A stretch of DNA of 64,000 nt. It comes from Candidatus Krumholzibacteriota bacterium (GTDB lineage: Bacteria; Krumholzibacteriota; Krumholzibacteriia; Krumholzibacteriales; Krumholzibacteriaceae). Made by a program: the position numbers and the translations under genes. Positions within the stretch are counted from its first letter, which is position 1, and every line of letters begins with the position of its first letter. The notes beneath the pieces are model-generated. The model made no database searches. It saw only the letters and a program-made list of their open reading frames with translations, and was not told the DNA's origin. Below, one piece after another: positions 42,199 through 51,360 of this stretch. The stretch lies in the NCBI GenBank assembly GCA_016931295.1, contig JAFGEZ010000001.1:124001-188000 (forward strand). The letters run 5' to 3'.

Positions 42199-43604
42199 AG
42201 GAGGAATGCGCGGTCCTGGGCGTGTACGGCAGCGAGGAGGCGGCCCAGCTCGCCTACCTCGGCCTCTACGCGCTGCAGCACCGCGGCCAGGAGAGCTCCG
42301 GGATCATCACCTCAGACGGCGAGCAGGTCCACGAGCATCGCGGGATGGGGCTGGTCTCGAAGGTCTTCGACGAGAAGACGCTGGCCCGGCTCGGCGGGCA
42401 TCTCGCCATCGGGCACAACCGCTATTCGACGACGGGGATGTCGCACATCGTCAACGCGCAGCCCTTCCTCGTCGACTGCAAGATCGGGAAGATCGCCGTC
42501 GCTCACAACGGCAACCTCGTCAACGCCGCCGCCCTGCGCCGCGAGATGGAGGAGAGCGGATCGATCTTCCGGAGCACGATGGACAGCGAGGTGATCCTCC
42601 ACCTCATCGCGCGCAGCGAGCGCCGGGCGATCCACGCGATGATCGCCGACGCCCTCGGCCGCGTGCAGGGCGCCTATTCGCTCATCTTCCTCGTGAAGGA
42701 CCGGCTCGTCGCCGCCCGCGACCCGCGGGGATTCCGGCCCCTCTGCATCGGCCGCCTCGGCGACGCGACGATCCTCGCCTCGGAGAGCTGCGCCTTCGAC
42801 ATCCTCGGCGCGACCTACGCGCGGGAGATCGAGCCGGGGGAGATGGTCGTCGTCGACGAGCGCGGCGTCGAGAGCGTGCGGTTCGCCGAGCCGGCCCCGC
42901 GGCTCTCGCGCTGCATCTTCGAATTCATCTATTTCTCGCGTCCCGACAGCCGCGTCTTCGGCGAGAACGTCGACAAGATCCGGCGCAAGCTCGGGCGCAG
43001 GCTCGCCGAGGAAGCGCCGGCGCCGGCAGACATCGTGATCTCGGTCCCCGACTCGAGCAACACGATCGCCCTCGGGTACGCGAACGCGTCGGGGCTGCCC
43101 TTCGAACTGGGCCTCATCCGGAACCACTACGTGGGGCGGACCTTCATCCAGCCCCGGCAGGCCGCCCGCGACTGGGACGTGCGGATAAAGTTCAACCCGG
43201 TCAGGGGCGTGCTGAAGGACCGCTCGATCGTCGTCGTCGACGACTCGATCGTCAGGGGCTCGACGATGCGCAAGCTCGTCAGGATGCTCTACGCGGCGGG
43301 GGCCGCCCAGGTGCACCTGCGCATCGGCGCGCCGCCGGTGACGCACTCCTGCTACTACGGGATCGACACGCCGAACCGGAGCGAGCTGATCGCCGCGACC
43401 CACTCGACGGCCGAGATCGAGAGCTACCTCGGCGTGGACTCCCTGCGCTACCTCTCCGTCGAGGGGCTGAGGAGCTGCGTGGACGACCCGGACAACTACT
43501 GCACCGCCTGCTTCTCCGGCGAATACCCGACGGTCCGCAACGGCGTCCACCCCAAGGACATCTTCGAGCACGGGTGCGGGTGCGGCGGCTGCGAGGAGAG
43601 CTGA
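42195..43604 (+). CDS. purF: amidophosphoribosyltransferase
   Basis: A 469-residue enzyme that makes phosphoribosylamine from PRPP and glutamine, the first step of purine synthesis. Cys5 would become the N-terminal nucleophile after removal of a MKEE propeptide. The glutaminase half has YALQHRGQESSGI and GHNRYSTTG; the PRTase half has the PRPP loop VVVDDSIVRGST. Cysteines at SRCIFEF, THSCYYG and CTACFSGEYP fit the 4Fe-4S cluster of the B. subtilis type. An unusual Cys-rich tail (HGCGCGGC) ends the protein. ATG 42195 overlaps the PurS-like stop. Confidence 0.97.
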   Translation: MKEECAVLGVYGSEEAAQLAYLGLYALQHRGQESSGIITSDGEQVHEHRGMGLVSKVFDEKTLARLGGHLAIGHNRYSTTGMSHIVNAQPFLVDCKIGKIAVAHNGNLVNAAALRREMEESGSIFRSTMDSEVILHLIARSERRAIHAMIADALGRVQGAYSLIFLVKDRLVAARDPRGFRPLCIGRLGDATILASESCAFDILGATYAREIEPGEMVVVDERGVESVRFAEPAPRLSRCIFEFIYFSRPDSRVFGENVDKIRRKLGRRLAEEAPAPADIVISVPDSSNTIALGYANASGLPFELGLIRNHYVGRTFIQPRQAARDWDVRIKFNPVRGVLKDRSIVVVDDSIVRGSTMRKLVRMLYAAGAAQVHLRIGAPPVTHSCYYGIDTPNRSELIAATHSTAEIESYLGVDSLRYLSVEGLRSCVDDPDNYCTACFSGEYPTVRNGVHPKDIFEHGCGCGGCEES

Positions 43605-43609
43605 CGGCG

Positions 43610-44995
43610 ATGCGGATGCCCCCGATCGACGAGATACACGACGCGCTCGCCTTCTGCACCGCCGGCGGCGCGGAGTTCGCCGAGCTCTTCTTCGAGTCGA
43701 CGCTTCTCCACGCCGTCGTCTGCGAGGACGGCCGCGTCGAGCGCGTGACGAGCGGGCTCGACGAGGGATTCGGCTTCCGCGCGACGACGGGGACCCGGAC
43801 GGCCTACGGCTATTCCAACCGGCTCGACGGCGGGGAGCTCATGAAAATCGGCCGCGGGGTCCTCGCCGAGCTCGGCGGCAGCGGCGGCCGAGAGGCGATC
43901 CGCCCCGGCCTGCCGGCGACGGCCGTCGCGGAGGCGGCCGTTCCCGCCGAGGGCGTGCCGGTCGAGAAGAAGGTCGAGATCGTGCTCGCCGCCGACCGGG
44001 CCGCGCGCGCGGCGGGGAGCGGGATCGGCCAGGTGCAGGCCGCATGCCGCGATTCCCTCCAGCGCGTCTCGATCTTCAACAGCGAGGGGGTCGCGGTCAG
44101 CGACGAGCGCCGGCAGATCGTCTTCACGGTGCGGGCGATCGCCACCGACGGGCACGACCTCCAGACCGCCTACCGGAGCATCGGGGGGCGGGCGGGATTC
44201 GAGATATTCGATGACGACGAGCACGAGGCGCTCGCCGCCGAGGCGGGAAAGAGCGCCCTGACGATACTCGGGGCCCGGCGCGCGCCGGCGGGGACGATGA
44301 CGGTCGTCTTGGCGAGCTGCGCGGGCGGGACGATGACACACGAGGCCATCGGGCACGGCCTCGAGGGAGACGCCGCGGAAAAGGGGTTGTCGATCTACAG
44401 CGGGAAGGTCGGGGAACGCGTGGCGTCCCCGCTCGTCACGGTGATCGACGACGCGACCCTCGCAGGCAGGCGGGGCTCCTACGGATTCGACGACGAGGGC
44501 GCGCCCGCCCGGCGGACGGTGTCCGTCGAGCGGGGCGTGCTGCGCGGGTACCTTCTCGACCGCCGGACGGCGCGCAAGACGGGCCGCGAATCGACCGGGA
44601 ACGGCCGACGCCAGAATTTCCGCTTTCGGCCCATCGTGCGGATGAGCAACACCTTCATCGCGCCGGGAGAGGACGATCCCGCCGCGATCGTCGCGGAGGT
44701 CGATCGCGGCCTCTACGTGGCGCGGATGGGCGGCGGGCAGGTGGACACCTCGAGCGGCGACTTCGTCTTCAAGGTGAACGAGGCCTTTCTCATCGAGAAG
44801 GGCAGGATCGGAGAGCCGGTCAGGGGAGCGACCCTGATCGGCAACGGACCGCAGGTGCTCCGCGAGATCGACCGGGTCGGCGACGACCTCGGCTTCGACA
44901 TCGGCACCTGCGGCAAGGACGGCCAGCAGGTGCCCGTGGCCGACGCACAACCCACATTGCGCATTCCGTCGATCACCGTCGGGGGGGAAGCGTAG
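43610..44995 (+). CDS. tldD: TldD/PmbA family metallopeptidase
   Basis: A 461-residue member of the TldD family, a zinc protease subunit that in E. coli works with TldE/PmbA on microcin B17 precursor and CcdA. The zinc motif is intact in MTHEAIGHGLEGD (HExxxH), followed by GSYGFDDEGAPARRT and a late ARMGGGQVDTSSGDFVFKV. The partner TldE is not adjacent. ATG 43610 was used, with GAGGAGAG upstream; ATG 43616 is an alternative. It begins only 6 bp after purF but its function is unrelated. Confidence 0.92.
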   Translation: MRMPPIDEIHDALAFCTAGGAEFAELFFESTLLHAVVCEDGRVERVTSGLDEGFGFRATTGTRTAYGYSNRLDGGELMKIGRGVLAELGGSGGREAIRPGLPATAVAEAAVPAEGVPVEKKVEIVLAADRAARAAGSGIGQVQAACRDSLQRVSIFNSEGVAVSDERRQIVFTVRAIATDGHDLQTAYRSIGGRAGFEIFDDDEHEALAAEAGKSALTILGARRAPAGTMTVVLASCAGGTMTHEAIGHGLEGDAAEKGLSIYSGKVGERVASPLVTVIDDATLAGRRGSYGFDDEGAPARRTVSVERGVLRGYLLDRRTARKTGRESTGNGRRQNFRFRPIVRMSNTFIAPGEDDPAAIVAEVDRGLYVARMGGGQVDTSSGDFVFKVNEAFLIEKGRIGEPVRGATLIGNGPQVLREIDRVGDDLGFDIGTCGKDGQQVPVADAQPTLRIPSITVGGEA

Positions 44996-45011
44996 AAAAG
45001 GGGCGCCGAGC

Positions 45012-47672
45012 ATGGCGACACGAGCCGTTCACCTCTACGACGACGGCATCCTTCCGGCCGTCCGCCAGCCGTCGCGGTACATCGATCGCGAGCTGCACGC
45101 CGGCCCGGGCTGGCAGGCGGGCGCGTACAACGTCCTCCTCGTCTTCCCCGACGTCTACGAGATCGGCATGAGCCACGGGGGGCTGCGGATCCTGCACGGC
45201 CGCCTCGCAGCCATGGAGGGGGTCCGGGTGGAGTTCGCCTACGCCCCCTGGCCCGATCTCGAGGATCTTCTGCGGGCGACCGGCGAGCCGCTCCGCTCAT
45301 GGGCAAGCCTCACGCCCGTCGCCGACTTCGACCTCGTCGGGATCACCCTGCAGTACGAGCTGCACTACACGAACGTTCTGACGATCCTCGACCGGGCGGG
45401 GCTCGCCCTCGAGGCGGCCGCGCGCCCGGACGACGCCCCCCTCGTCGTCGCCGGCGGCCCCTGCTCGTCGAACCCCCTGCCGCTCATTCCCGCGCTCGAC
45501 GCCGTCTTCCTCGGGGACGGCGAGGAATCGCTCGTCGAGGCGGTCGGCCTCCTCGCCGCGGGCGCCCGCGGCGGCGAACGCGGCCGCCGGGCCGGGCGAA
45601 GGGCGCTCGCCGGCGTCGAGGGGGTCTACGTGGACGGAATCACGCCGCGGGCCCGCGCGAGGCGGTTCCGCGACATCGGCGGGGAGCGGCCGGCCCCGAT
45701 CGTCCCCGCCGCCGAGGTCGTCCACGACCGGCTCGGCGTGGAGATCATGCGCGGCTGTACGCGGGGCTGCCGATTCTGCCACGCGGGGGTCGTCTACCGG
45801 CCGCGGCGCGAGCGGCCCGTCGAGCGGATCGTCTCGGAGGTGATCTCGGGGATCGACGAATCCGGATGGGACGAGGTCTCCCTTCTGTCGCTGTCCACGT
45901 CGGACTATCGCTCGCTCGGGCCCCTCCTCGACCGCCTCGTGCCCGAGCTCGAGCGGCGGCGCGTCTCGCTGGCCCTCCCGAGCCTCCGCCCGGAGACGAT
46001 CACCGACCGCCTCGTCGCCGCCTCGGCGACGGTGCGACGGTCGGGGTTCACGCTCGCGCCGGAGGCGGGCACCGAGCGGCTCAGGCGGGCGATCAACAAG
46101 GGGATGACCGACGACGAGATCGTCGAGGGGTGCCGGCGCATCGTCGACGCGGGCTGGCAGGTGCTCAAGCTCTACTTCATGATCGGGCTGCCCACGGAGA
46201 CCGGGGAGGATCTCGCGGGGATCGCCGGGCTCGTCGAGCGCATCCTGGGGCTTCCCGGCCGGCGCGGGCGCTTCCGCCTCAACGTCTCGATCTCCCCCTT
46301 CGTGCCGAAGCCGCACACCCCCTTCCAGTGGGAGCGGCAGTGCACGGCGGCCGAGTTCGCCGAAAAGGAGCGGTTCCTCGCGGGCCGGATCCGCGACCGG
46401 CGCGTCCAGCTGAGTTTGCGCGACCCGGAGATCAGCGTCCTCGAGGGGATCGTGGCGCGCGGCGACCGGTCGCTCTGGCCCGCGATCGTCCGCGCCTGGC
46501 GGATCGGCGCGCGCTTCGACTCGTGGAAGGACCATTTCCGCGCCGACCTCTGGGCCTGCGCCCTCGAGAAGGCGGGACTCGACCGGGAAGAACTCCTCGG
46601 GCCCCGCGACCCGGACGCGCCGCTCCCCTGGGACGTCTTCGAGCAGGGCGTCTCGGTCGCCCACCTGCGCCGCGAGCGCGAGCGCGCCGTCGCGGGCGAG
46701 CTGACCGCTGACTGCCGGACCGACGGCTGCCACGGTTGCGACGCCTGCCGGGACGATGAGGACCGCGTTGCGTGCGAGGCGGCCGCGTCGCCCGCGCCCG
46801 CCGGGCCGGCCGCGCCGCTCGCGCCGACCGCGCCGGCAATCTCCCCCGGGAAAAACCTGCCGGCTCCCGGGGCGGCAAACGATCAGGCGGAGGATGCGCC
46901 CGTGTACCGCTATCGCGTGCGGTACGAGAAGCGGGGGCGGATCCGCTTCCTCTCGCACCGCGAGCTCATCAACGTCATCCAGCGCGTCCTCAGGCGCACG
47001 GAACTGCCCCTCTCCTTCACCGAGGGGTTCCGCCCGCGGCCGCGCCTGTCGATGGGGCCCCCGCTCCCCGTGGGCGCCGAGGGGACGCGGGAGTTCTTCG
47101 ACATCGAGCTGACCAGACCGGCGGAGATGACGCCGGCCCGCTTCGAGGGGCTCCTCCACGAGGGGCTTCACGTGACCGCCTGCGCGGGGCCGGTCGACCG
47201 GCGGCGGGCGAAGCTCTCCCCGGTGACCCGTTTCGCCTGGCGCGTCGACCTCGAGCCGCCGCGGCTCGCCGCCGCCGCGCTCCTGGCCGGAGAGGATTCC
47301 GTTTCTGGCCGGGAGGCGATGTGGTATCATCTCGCCCGATCGCTTTCGGTTCGCGAGGCGCCCGGCGCCGATTTGCCGGCCGACGTCGCCGGCACGGTCC
47401 TGGCGGCGTGGGAGGATCTCTTCTCCCGGGGAGCGGTCGTCGTCGACCGGAAGGGGCGGGAACGCTCGACGGTCGGGTGCGTCGCGACCGGCGCGGGCGA
47501 CGACCTCGTCGACCTGGTCGTCCCCGGCACCGAGCGCGGATGGCTGACCCCCGCCGACCTGCTCGCCGCCGTGCTGCCGGCGTGGATCGTCCCGCTGGCG
47601 CGCATCGAGCGGACGGGGATCGAATACGGAACGGACACCGGGTTCGCGGATCCGGTGGAATCGATAGAATAA
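45012..47672 (+). CDS. radical SAM protein (TIGR03960-like) fused to a DUF2344/TIGR03936 domain
   Basis: An 886-residue fusion. The N-terminal ~190 residues resemble a cobalamin-binding-type fold (VFPDVYEIGMSHGGLRIL). The radical SAM core follows with the cluster motif CTRGCRFCHAG near residue 250. After a Cys/His-rich patch (CRTDGCHGCDACRDD) and a low-complexity Ala/Pro linker (~590-625), a DUF2344 domain begins at YRYRVRYEKRGRIRFLSHREL. In many bacteria these are two adjacent genes before RNase G and L21; here they are one. ATG 45012 follows AAAAGGGGCG. The linkage to rng and rplU-rpmA suggests RNA or ribosome modification; the reaction is unknown. Confidence 0.9.
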   Translation: MATRAVHLYDDGILPAVRQPSRYIDRELHAGPGWQAGAYNVLLVFPDVYEIGMSHGGLRILHGRLAAMEGVRVEFAYAPWPDLEDLLRATGEPLRSWASLTPVADFDLVGITLQYELHYTNVLTILDRAGLALEAAARPDDAPLVVAGGPCSSNPLPLIPALDAVFLGDGEESLVEAVGLLAAGARGGERGRRAGRRALAGVEGVYVDGITPRARARRFRDIGGERPAPIVPAAEVVHDRLGVEIMRGCTRGCRFCHAGVVYRPRRERPVERIVSEVISGIDESGWDEVSLLSLSTSDYRSLGPLLDRLVPELERRRVSLALPSLRPETITDRLVAASATVRRSGFTLAPEAGTERLRRAINKGMTDDEIVEGCRRIVDAGWQVLKLYFMIGLPTETGEDLAGIAGLVERILGLPGRRGRFRLNVSISPFVPKPHTPFQWERQCTAAEFAEKERFLAGRIRDRRVQLSLRDPEISVLEGIVARGDRSLWPAIVRAWRIGARFDSWKDHFRADLWACALEKAGLDREELLGPRDPDAPLPWDVFEQGVSVAHLRRERERAVAGELTADCRTDGCHGCDACRDDEDRVACEAAASPAPAGPAAPLAPTAPAISPGKNLPAPGAANDQAEDAPVYRYRVRYEKRGRIRFLSHRELINVIQRVLRRTELPLSFTEGFRPRPRLSMGPPLPVGAEGTREFFDIELTRPAEMTPARFEGLLHEGLHVTACAGPVDRRRAKLSPVTRFAWRVDLEPPRLAAAALLAGEDSVSGREAMWYHLARSLSVREAPGADLPADVAGTVLAAWEDLFSRGAVVVDRKGRERSTVGCVATGAGDDLVDLVVPGTERGWLTPADLLAAVLPAWIVPLARIERTGIEYGTDTGFADPVESIE

Positions 47673-47702
47673 GGGCTTCGACACGACAGCGAGACGACGG
47701 AC

Positions 47703-49232
47703 ATGAAAAAAGAGATCATCATCAACTACACCCAGCGCGAGGTGCGTATCGCGATCCTCGAGGACCGGCAGCTCGTCGAGTTCCTCATCGAGCGGGAGGA
47801 CAGCCGGCGGAGCGTCGGCGACATCTACTACGGACGGGTGAACGCCGTCCTTCCCGGCATCCAGGCCGCCTTCGTCGACATCGGGCAGGAGAAGGCCGCC
47901 TTTCTCCACGTGAGCGACGTCGCCACCGACTCGCTCGACCCCGAGCTCCTCGACGAGCTGGACATCGATTCGAGCGGCGGACGGCGTCGCCGGGAGTACC
48001 CGCCGATCGAATCGCTGCTCCGGAAAGGGCAGGAGATCGTCGTCCAGGTGCGCAAGGAGGCGATCGGCACGAAGGGGCCCCGCGTCTCCTCGCAGCTTTC
48101 CCTCCCCGGGCGGTACGCCGTCTTCATGCCGAATCTCGACCACATCGGCGTCTCGAAGAAGATCGAGCGGCGGAAGGAGCGGGCCCGCCTCCGGAGCATC
48201 GTCCGCCGGATCCGGCCGCGGGGCGGGGCGGTCATCGTCAGGACGGCGGGGCAGGGGGTCGAGGAGGAGCCGCTGCGGGAGGACATCCGCAACCTCGAGA
48301 AGCGCTGGGAGGAGATCAGCGCCAGGATCGCGGAGGCCACGCCGCCAACGGTGATCCACGAGGACGTCGACATCACGGTCTTCGCGCTGCGCGACCTGCT
48401 GACCGACGACATCAACCAGATCGTCATTGATCGCAAGGAGGAGTTCGACCGCATACGGTCGTACATCGGCACGTTCGCGCCGGAGCTCCTGCCGCGCGTG
48501 AAGCTCCACCGGGGGCAGGCGCCGATCTTCGACCACTACGACGTCGAGGACGACATCGAGAAGACGCTCGAGCGGAAGATCTGGCTCCGCAAGGGGGCCT
48601 ACATCGTCATCGAGCACACCGAGGCCCTCGTCACGATCGACGTCAACACGGGACGCTTCACCGGCAAGAAGAACCAGGAGGAGACGATCCTCGAGGCGAA
48701 CCTCATCGCCGCGCGGGAGATCGCCCGCCAGCTCCGTCTCCGCGATATCGGCGGCATCATCGTCGTCGATTTCATCGACATGGAGACGGAAGAGAACAAG
48801 CGCAAGGTCTACAACGAGTTCCGCGGCGCTCTCCGGAAGGACCGATCGCGGGCCCGGGTGTCGCCGGTCAGCGACCTCGGCCTCATCGAGGTCAGCCGGA
48901 AGCGCGTCCGGCCGAGTTTGATGCACTACTACAGCGACGACTGCCCCTACTGCTCGGGAAGCGGCAAGGTGCTGAGCATCGAGTCGATGGCGATGAAGAT
49001 GGAGCACTGGATCCGGCGGATCGGGATGAGCCGCAAGGAGAAGGGGATCCGGCTCACCGTCAATCCCGTCCTGGGGATCTTCCTGCGCGAGGAGCGCTGG
49101 GAGAACATCGAGGAACTGGCCGGGCGCTACCGCCTCGACGTGGAGATCATCGACGATCCGCGCCTGCACCGCGAGGATTTCGAGATCAGGTCGATCGAGG
49201 GCAACCGGGACCTGAAGCGCGGTTTTTCCTGA
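47703..49232 (+). CDS. rng: ribonuclease G/E family endonuclease
   Basis: A 509-residue single-strand endoribonuclease for rRNA maturation and mRNA decay. It starts KKEIIINYTQREVRIAILED and contains an S1 domain (VGDIYYGRVNAVLPGIQAAFVDIG), the catalytic aspartates in TIDVNTGRF and VVDFIDME, and the zinc-link CPYCSGSGKV near residue 420. It lacks the long disordered tail of RNase E, so it is the RNase G type. ATG 47703 begins 30 bp after the radical SAM gene; the two are probably co-transcribed. Confidence 0.94.
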   Translation: MKKEIIINYTQREVRIAILEDRQLVEFLIEREDSRRSVGDIYYGRVNAVLPGIQAAFVDIGQEKAAFLHVSDVATDSLDPELLDELDIDSSGGRRRREYPPIESLLRKGQEIVVQVRKEAIGTKGPRVSSQLSLPGRYAVFMPNLDHIGVSKKIERRKERARLRSIVRRIRPRGGAVIVRTAGQGVEEEPLREDIRNLEKRWEEISARIAEATPPTVIHEDVDITVFALRDLLTDDINQIVIDRKEEFDRIRSYIGTFAPELLPRVKLHRGQAPIFDHYDVEDDIEKTLERKIWLRKGAYIVIEHTEALVTIDVNTGRFTGKKNQEETILEANLIAAREIARQLRLRDIGGIIVVDFIDMETEENKRKVYNEFRGALRKDRSRARVSPVSDLGLIEVSRKRVRPSLMHYYSDDCPYCSGSGKVLSIESMAMKMEHWIRRIGMSRKEKGIRLTVNPVLGIFLREERWENIEELAGRYRLDVEIIDDPRLHREDFEIRSIEGNRDLKRGFS

Positions 49233-49249
49233 GAAGAACGACCGGCCAC

Positions 49250-49278
49250 TTGCGCGATCCGTCGGATAGTAGTATCTT
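49250..49278 (+). promoter_or_regulatory. candidate sigma70-type promoter of the secreted paralogue pair
   Basis: TTGCGC (49250-49255), a 17-bp spacer and TATCTT (49273-49278) precede the start at 49339 by 60 bp, giving the two secreted-protein genes their own promoter after rng. Confidence 0.5.
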
Positions 49279-49338
49279 ATCCGAGGCGCGTCCCCCCACC
49301 TTCCCATGATCCCGCGATATCGCTACGGAGGTCGATCG

Positions 49339-50094
49339 ATGGCCAGAGTACCGATGTTCCTCCTGCTGCTTTTCGTCCTCCCTGTCGCGGCCGCCGCCCA
49401 GGTCTACATCGATTCCCCCTCCACGCCGGGGGAGATCTGGCCGAGCGGCCTGCCCGGCGAGATCAAGTGGCGCCTGATCGGCACGCCCGACGCGGTCAAG
49501 ATCGAGGTCTCATACGACGCGAAACAGTCATGGAACCTGCTCGTGGACTGCTATCCGGACGTCGGCCACTGGACCTGGGCGATCCCGTCGGGGATCGAAT
49601 CCCAGCAGTGCTATCTCCGCATCCATTCGAAATACCTCGCCACATGCTTCTACGACTACATCTCGACGACCACCGACTTTTCCTTCATCATCACCGTGCC
49701 CCCGCAGGTGACGGTGCGCCCGATCGACATCGACGAGATCTCCTCGGGCGAGTGTTTCGACGTGACGATCGACATCGTCAACCGGGGCGGGTTCGAGATG
49801 AACCTGTGGTTCGACGTGGACATGTACGACGCCTCCCTCGTGATCTTCAGCGACGAGGAGAACGACATGCCCTTCGTCCTCCCGCCCTTCGGCTCGATGA
49901 CCGTCACGCGCCCCTTCTGCATACCCTACGGGCACCGGTCGGGGGACTGGAACGTCAAGGTGATGCTCTGGGGCGTCCGGGAGGAGGACGGCGACTACAA
50001 CGGCCCGCGGCTCTTCGACTCGGGATGGATCCACCCGATGGCGGTCGCCGTCGAACGGGCCACCTGGGGCGGCATCAAGTCCGAAGGACGGTGA
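49339..50094 (+). CDS. secreted protein of unknown function, paralogue 1
   Basis: A 251-residue protein with a clear signal peptide (MARVPMFLLLLFVLPVAAAAQ). The mature part looks like two Ig-like beta sandwiches: the first begins VYIDSPSTPGEIWPSGLPGE, the second about DEISSGECFDVTIDIVNRGG and ends LFDSGWIHPMAVAV. It contains four or five cysteines that could form disulphides. The next gene is a clear paralogue with the same landmarks. ATG 49339 has GGAGGTCG upstream; the upstream frame start at 49306 would place residues before the signal. No known family recognised. Confidence 0.8.
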   Translation: MARVPMFLLLLFVLPVAAAAQVYIDSPSTPGEIWPSGLPGEIKWRLIGTPDAVKIEVSYDAKQSWNLLVDCYPDVGHWTWAIPSGIESQQCYLRIHSKYLATCFYDYISTTTDFSFIITVPPQVTVRPIDIDEISSGECFDVTIDIVNRGGFEMNLWFDVDMYDASLVIFSDEENDMPFVLPPFGSMTVTRPFCIPYGHRSGDWNVKVMLWGVREEDGDYNGPRLFDSGWIHPMAVAVERATWGGIKSEGR

Positions 50095-50098
50095 CCGG

Positions 50099-50866
50099 AT
50101 GAGACTGCTGCTGCTGACGATCCTCGTCTGCGCCCTCGCCGCCCCGGCGGCGGGGCAGGACTCCGTCGTCCTGGAATCCCCCTCCCTGCCGGGGGAGGTC
50201 TGGCCGTGCGGGCTCGGATGCCGGATCGAGTGGTGGACCTACAATCCCGATCTCTGGGACACGGCCTGGATCGACCTCTCGATCGACGGCAAGCGCTCCT
50301 GGTTCCCGCTCACGGGGTGCATGACCAACCTCGGCGGCTGGAACTGGGTGGTGCCGACGTTGACCGACTCGGACGACTGCTATATCCGGGTCCAGGTGAA
50401 CATGTACTGCGACGAGTTCGGGCGGATCGCCGTGAACGAGCATCCCTTCACGATCACCGAGCCGCCGACGGTCGTCGTGGGGGAGATCGGCACGGATTCC
50501 CTGCGGTGCGGCGAGTGCATCGACGTGCCGATCGAGGTGCACAACAACAGCGGACGGCAGCTCACCCTCTGGTACGATCTCGACATGGCCGATCCGACCC
50601 TCCTCATCCACGACGATCCGGACAACGATCTCCAGTTCACGATCGGCGCGGGCGTTACGATGACGGTCACGCGCCCGTTCTGCCTGCCCTGCAACGTGCC
50701 GGAGGGTTCGTGGACCCTCAAGGCGATCCTCTGGAGCGCCCGGGACGGCGACCGGTACGCCGGTCCGAAGCTCTACGATTCCGGGTGGATCCACCCGACG
50801 ACGGTGGGCGTACAGCCGGCGAGCTGGTCGGTCGTCAAGCGGGCGGGAGGCAGGCCGGCCGATTGA
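50099..50866 (+). CDS. secreted protein of unknown function, paralogue 2
   Basis: A 255-residue paralogue of the preceding protein, four bases after its stop. The signal peptide is MRLLLLTILVCALAAPAAGQ. Shared landmarks are SPSLPGEVWPCGL, RCGECIDVPIEVHN, MTVTRPFCLPC and LYDSGWIHPTTVGV. It has more cysteines (about nine) than paralogue 1. AAGGACGGTGACC precedes ATG 50099. The pair sits between RNase G and the L21/L27 operon, a place usually without secreted proteins. A strong terminator follows. Confidence 0.8.
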   Translation: MRLLLLTILVCALAAPAAGQDSVVLESPSLPGEVWPCGLGCRIEWWTYNPDLWDTAWIDLSIDGKRSWFPLTGCMTNLGGWNWVVPTLTDSDDCYIRVQVNMYCDEFGRIAVNEHPFTITEPPTVVVGEIGTDSLRCGECIDVPIEVHNNSGRQLTLWYDLDMADPTLLIHDDPDNDLQFTIGAGVTMTVTRPFCLPCNVPEGSWTLKAILWSARDGDRYAGPKLYDSGWIHPTTVGVQPASWSVVKRAGGRPAD

Positions 50867-50917
50867 CGCGTTCGGGGGACGCCGGCCGTCCCCGCGCACC
50901 GGGCCCGCGAAAGCCCC

Positions 50918-50953
50918 CCCTTCCGCCGGCCGGAGCCGGCGGAAGGGCTTTTT
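50918..50953 (+). terminator. intrinsic terminator after the secreted paralogue pair
   Basis: A 13-bp perfect stem (CCCTTCCGCCGGC pairing with GCCGGCGGAAGGG) around the tetraloop CGGA is followed by CTTTTT. It separates the secreted proteins from rplU-rpmA. Confidence 0.85.
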
Positions 50954-50957
50954 ACGC

Positions 50958-50986
50958 TTGACTCCGGCCAGTTTGGATGTTATCAA
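50958..50986 (+). promoter_or_regulatory. sigma70-type promoter of rplU-rpmA
   Basis: TTGACT (50958-50963), a 17-bp spacer and TATCAA (50981-50986) start directly after the upstream terminator and 36 bp before the rplU start. Confidence 0.6.
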
Positions 50987-51021
50987 TATACTTCCTTTTC
51001 GCTTGCAGGAGGTATGGAGCG

Positions 51022-51333
51022 GTGTATGCAGTCGTTCGTTTAGCCGGCAAACAGGTGACGGTGGAGCGGGACCTGAAGGTCCACGTGCCGCGCCTCGACG
51101 CCGAGGTCGGCAGCACGATCACGTGCGACGACGTCCTCCTCTATGCGGACGGAGAGGATATCCGTGTCGGGCGGCCGCGTCTCGACGGGGTCTCGGTGAC
51201 CGCCGAGGTGATCGGCCACGACCGGTATCCCAAGATCATCGTATTCAAGATGAAGCGCCGGAAGAAGTACCGGCGGAAGACCGGGCACCGGCAGGGGTTC
51301 ACTCTCCTGAAGATAACGGGAATATCCGCATAG
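51022..51333 (+). CDS. rplU: 50S ribosomal protein L21
   Basis: A 103-residue ribosomal protein that binds 23S rRNA. The GTG start at 51022 gives VYAVVRLAGKQVTVERD, the usual L21 N-terminus, and is preceded by AGGAGG. The C-terminus holds KMKRRKKYRRKTGHRQGFT, the conserved basic loop. It shares a promoter and terminator with rpmA. Confidence 0.97.
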   Translation: MYAVVRLAGKQVTVERDLKVHVPRLDAEVGSTITCDDVLLYADGEDIRVGRPRLDGVSVTAEVIGHDRYPKIIVFKMKRRKKYRRKTGHRQGFTLLKITGISA

Positions 51334-51360
51334 CGGGCGTCACCGGGGAGTTGATCTGGC

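Noticed and set aside
45297-49307. 1336-codon minus-strand frame
   Set aside because: Antisense of the radical SAM fusion and rng, with Asp/Arg/Pro/Leu-rich sequence; long antisense frames are common in GC-rich genomes.
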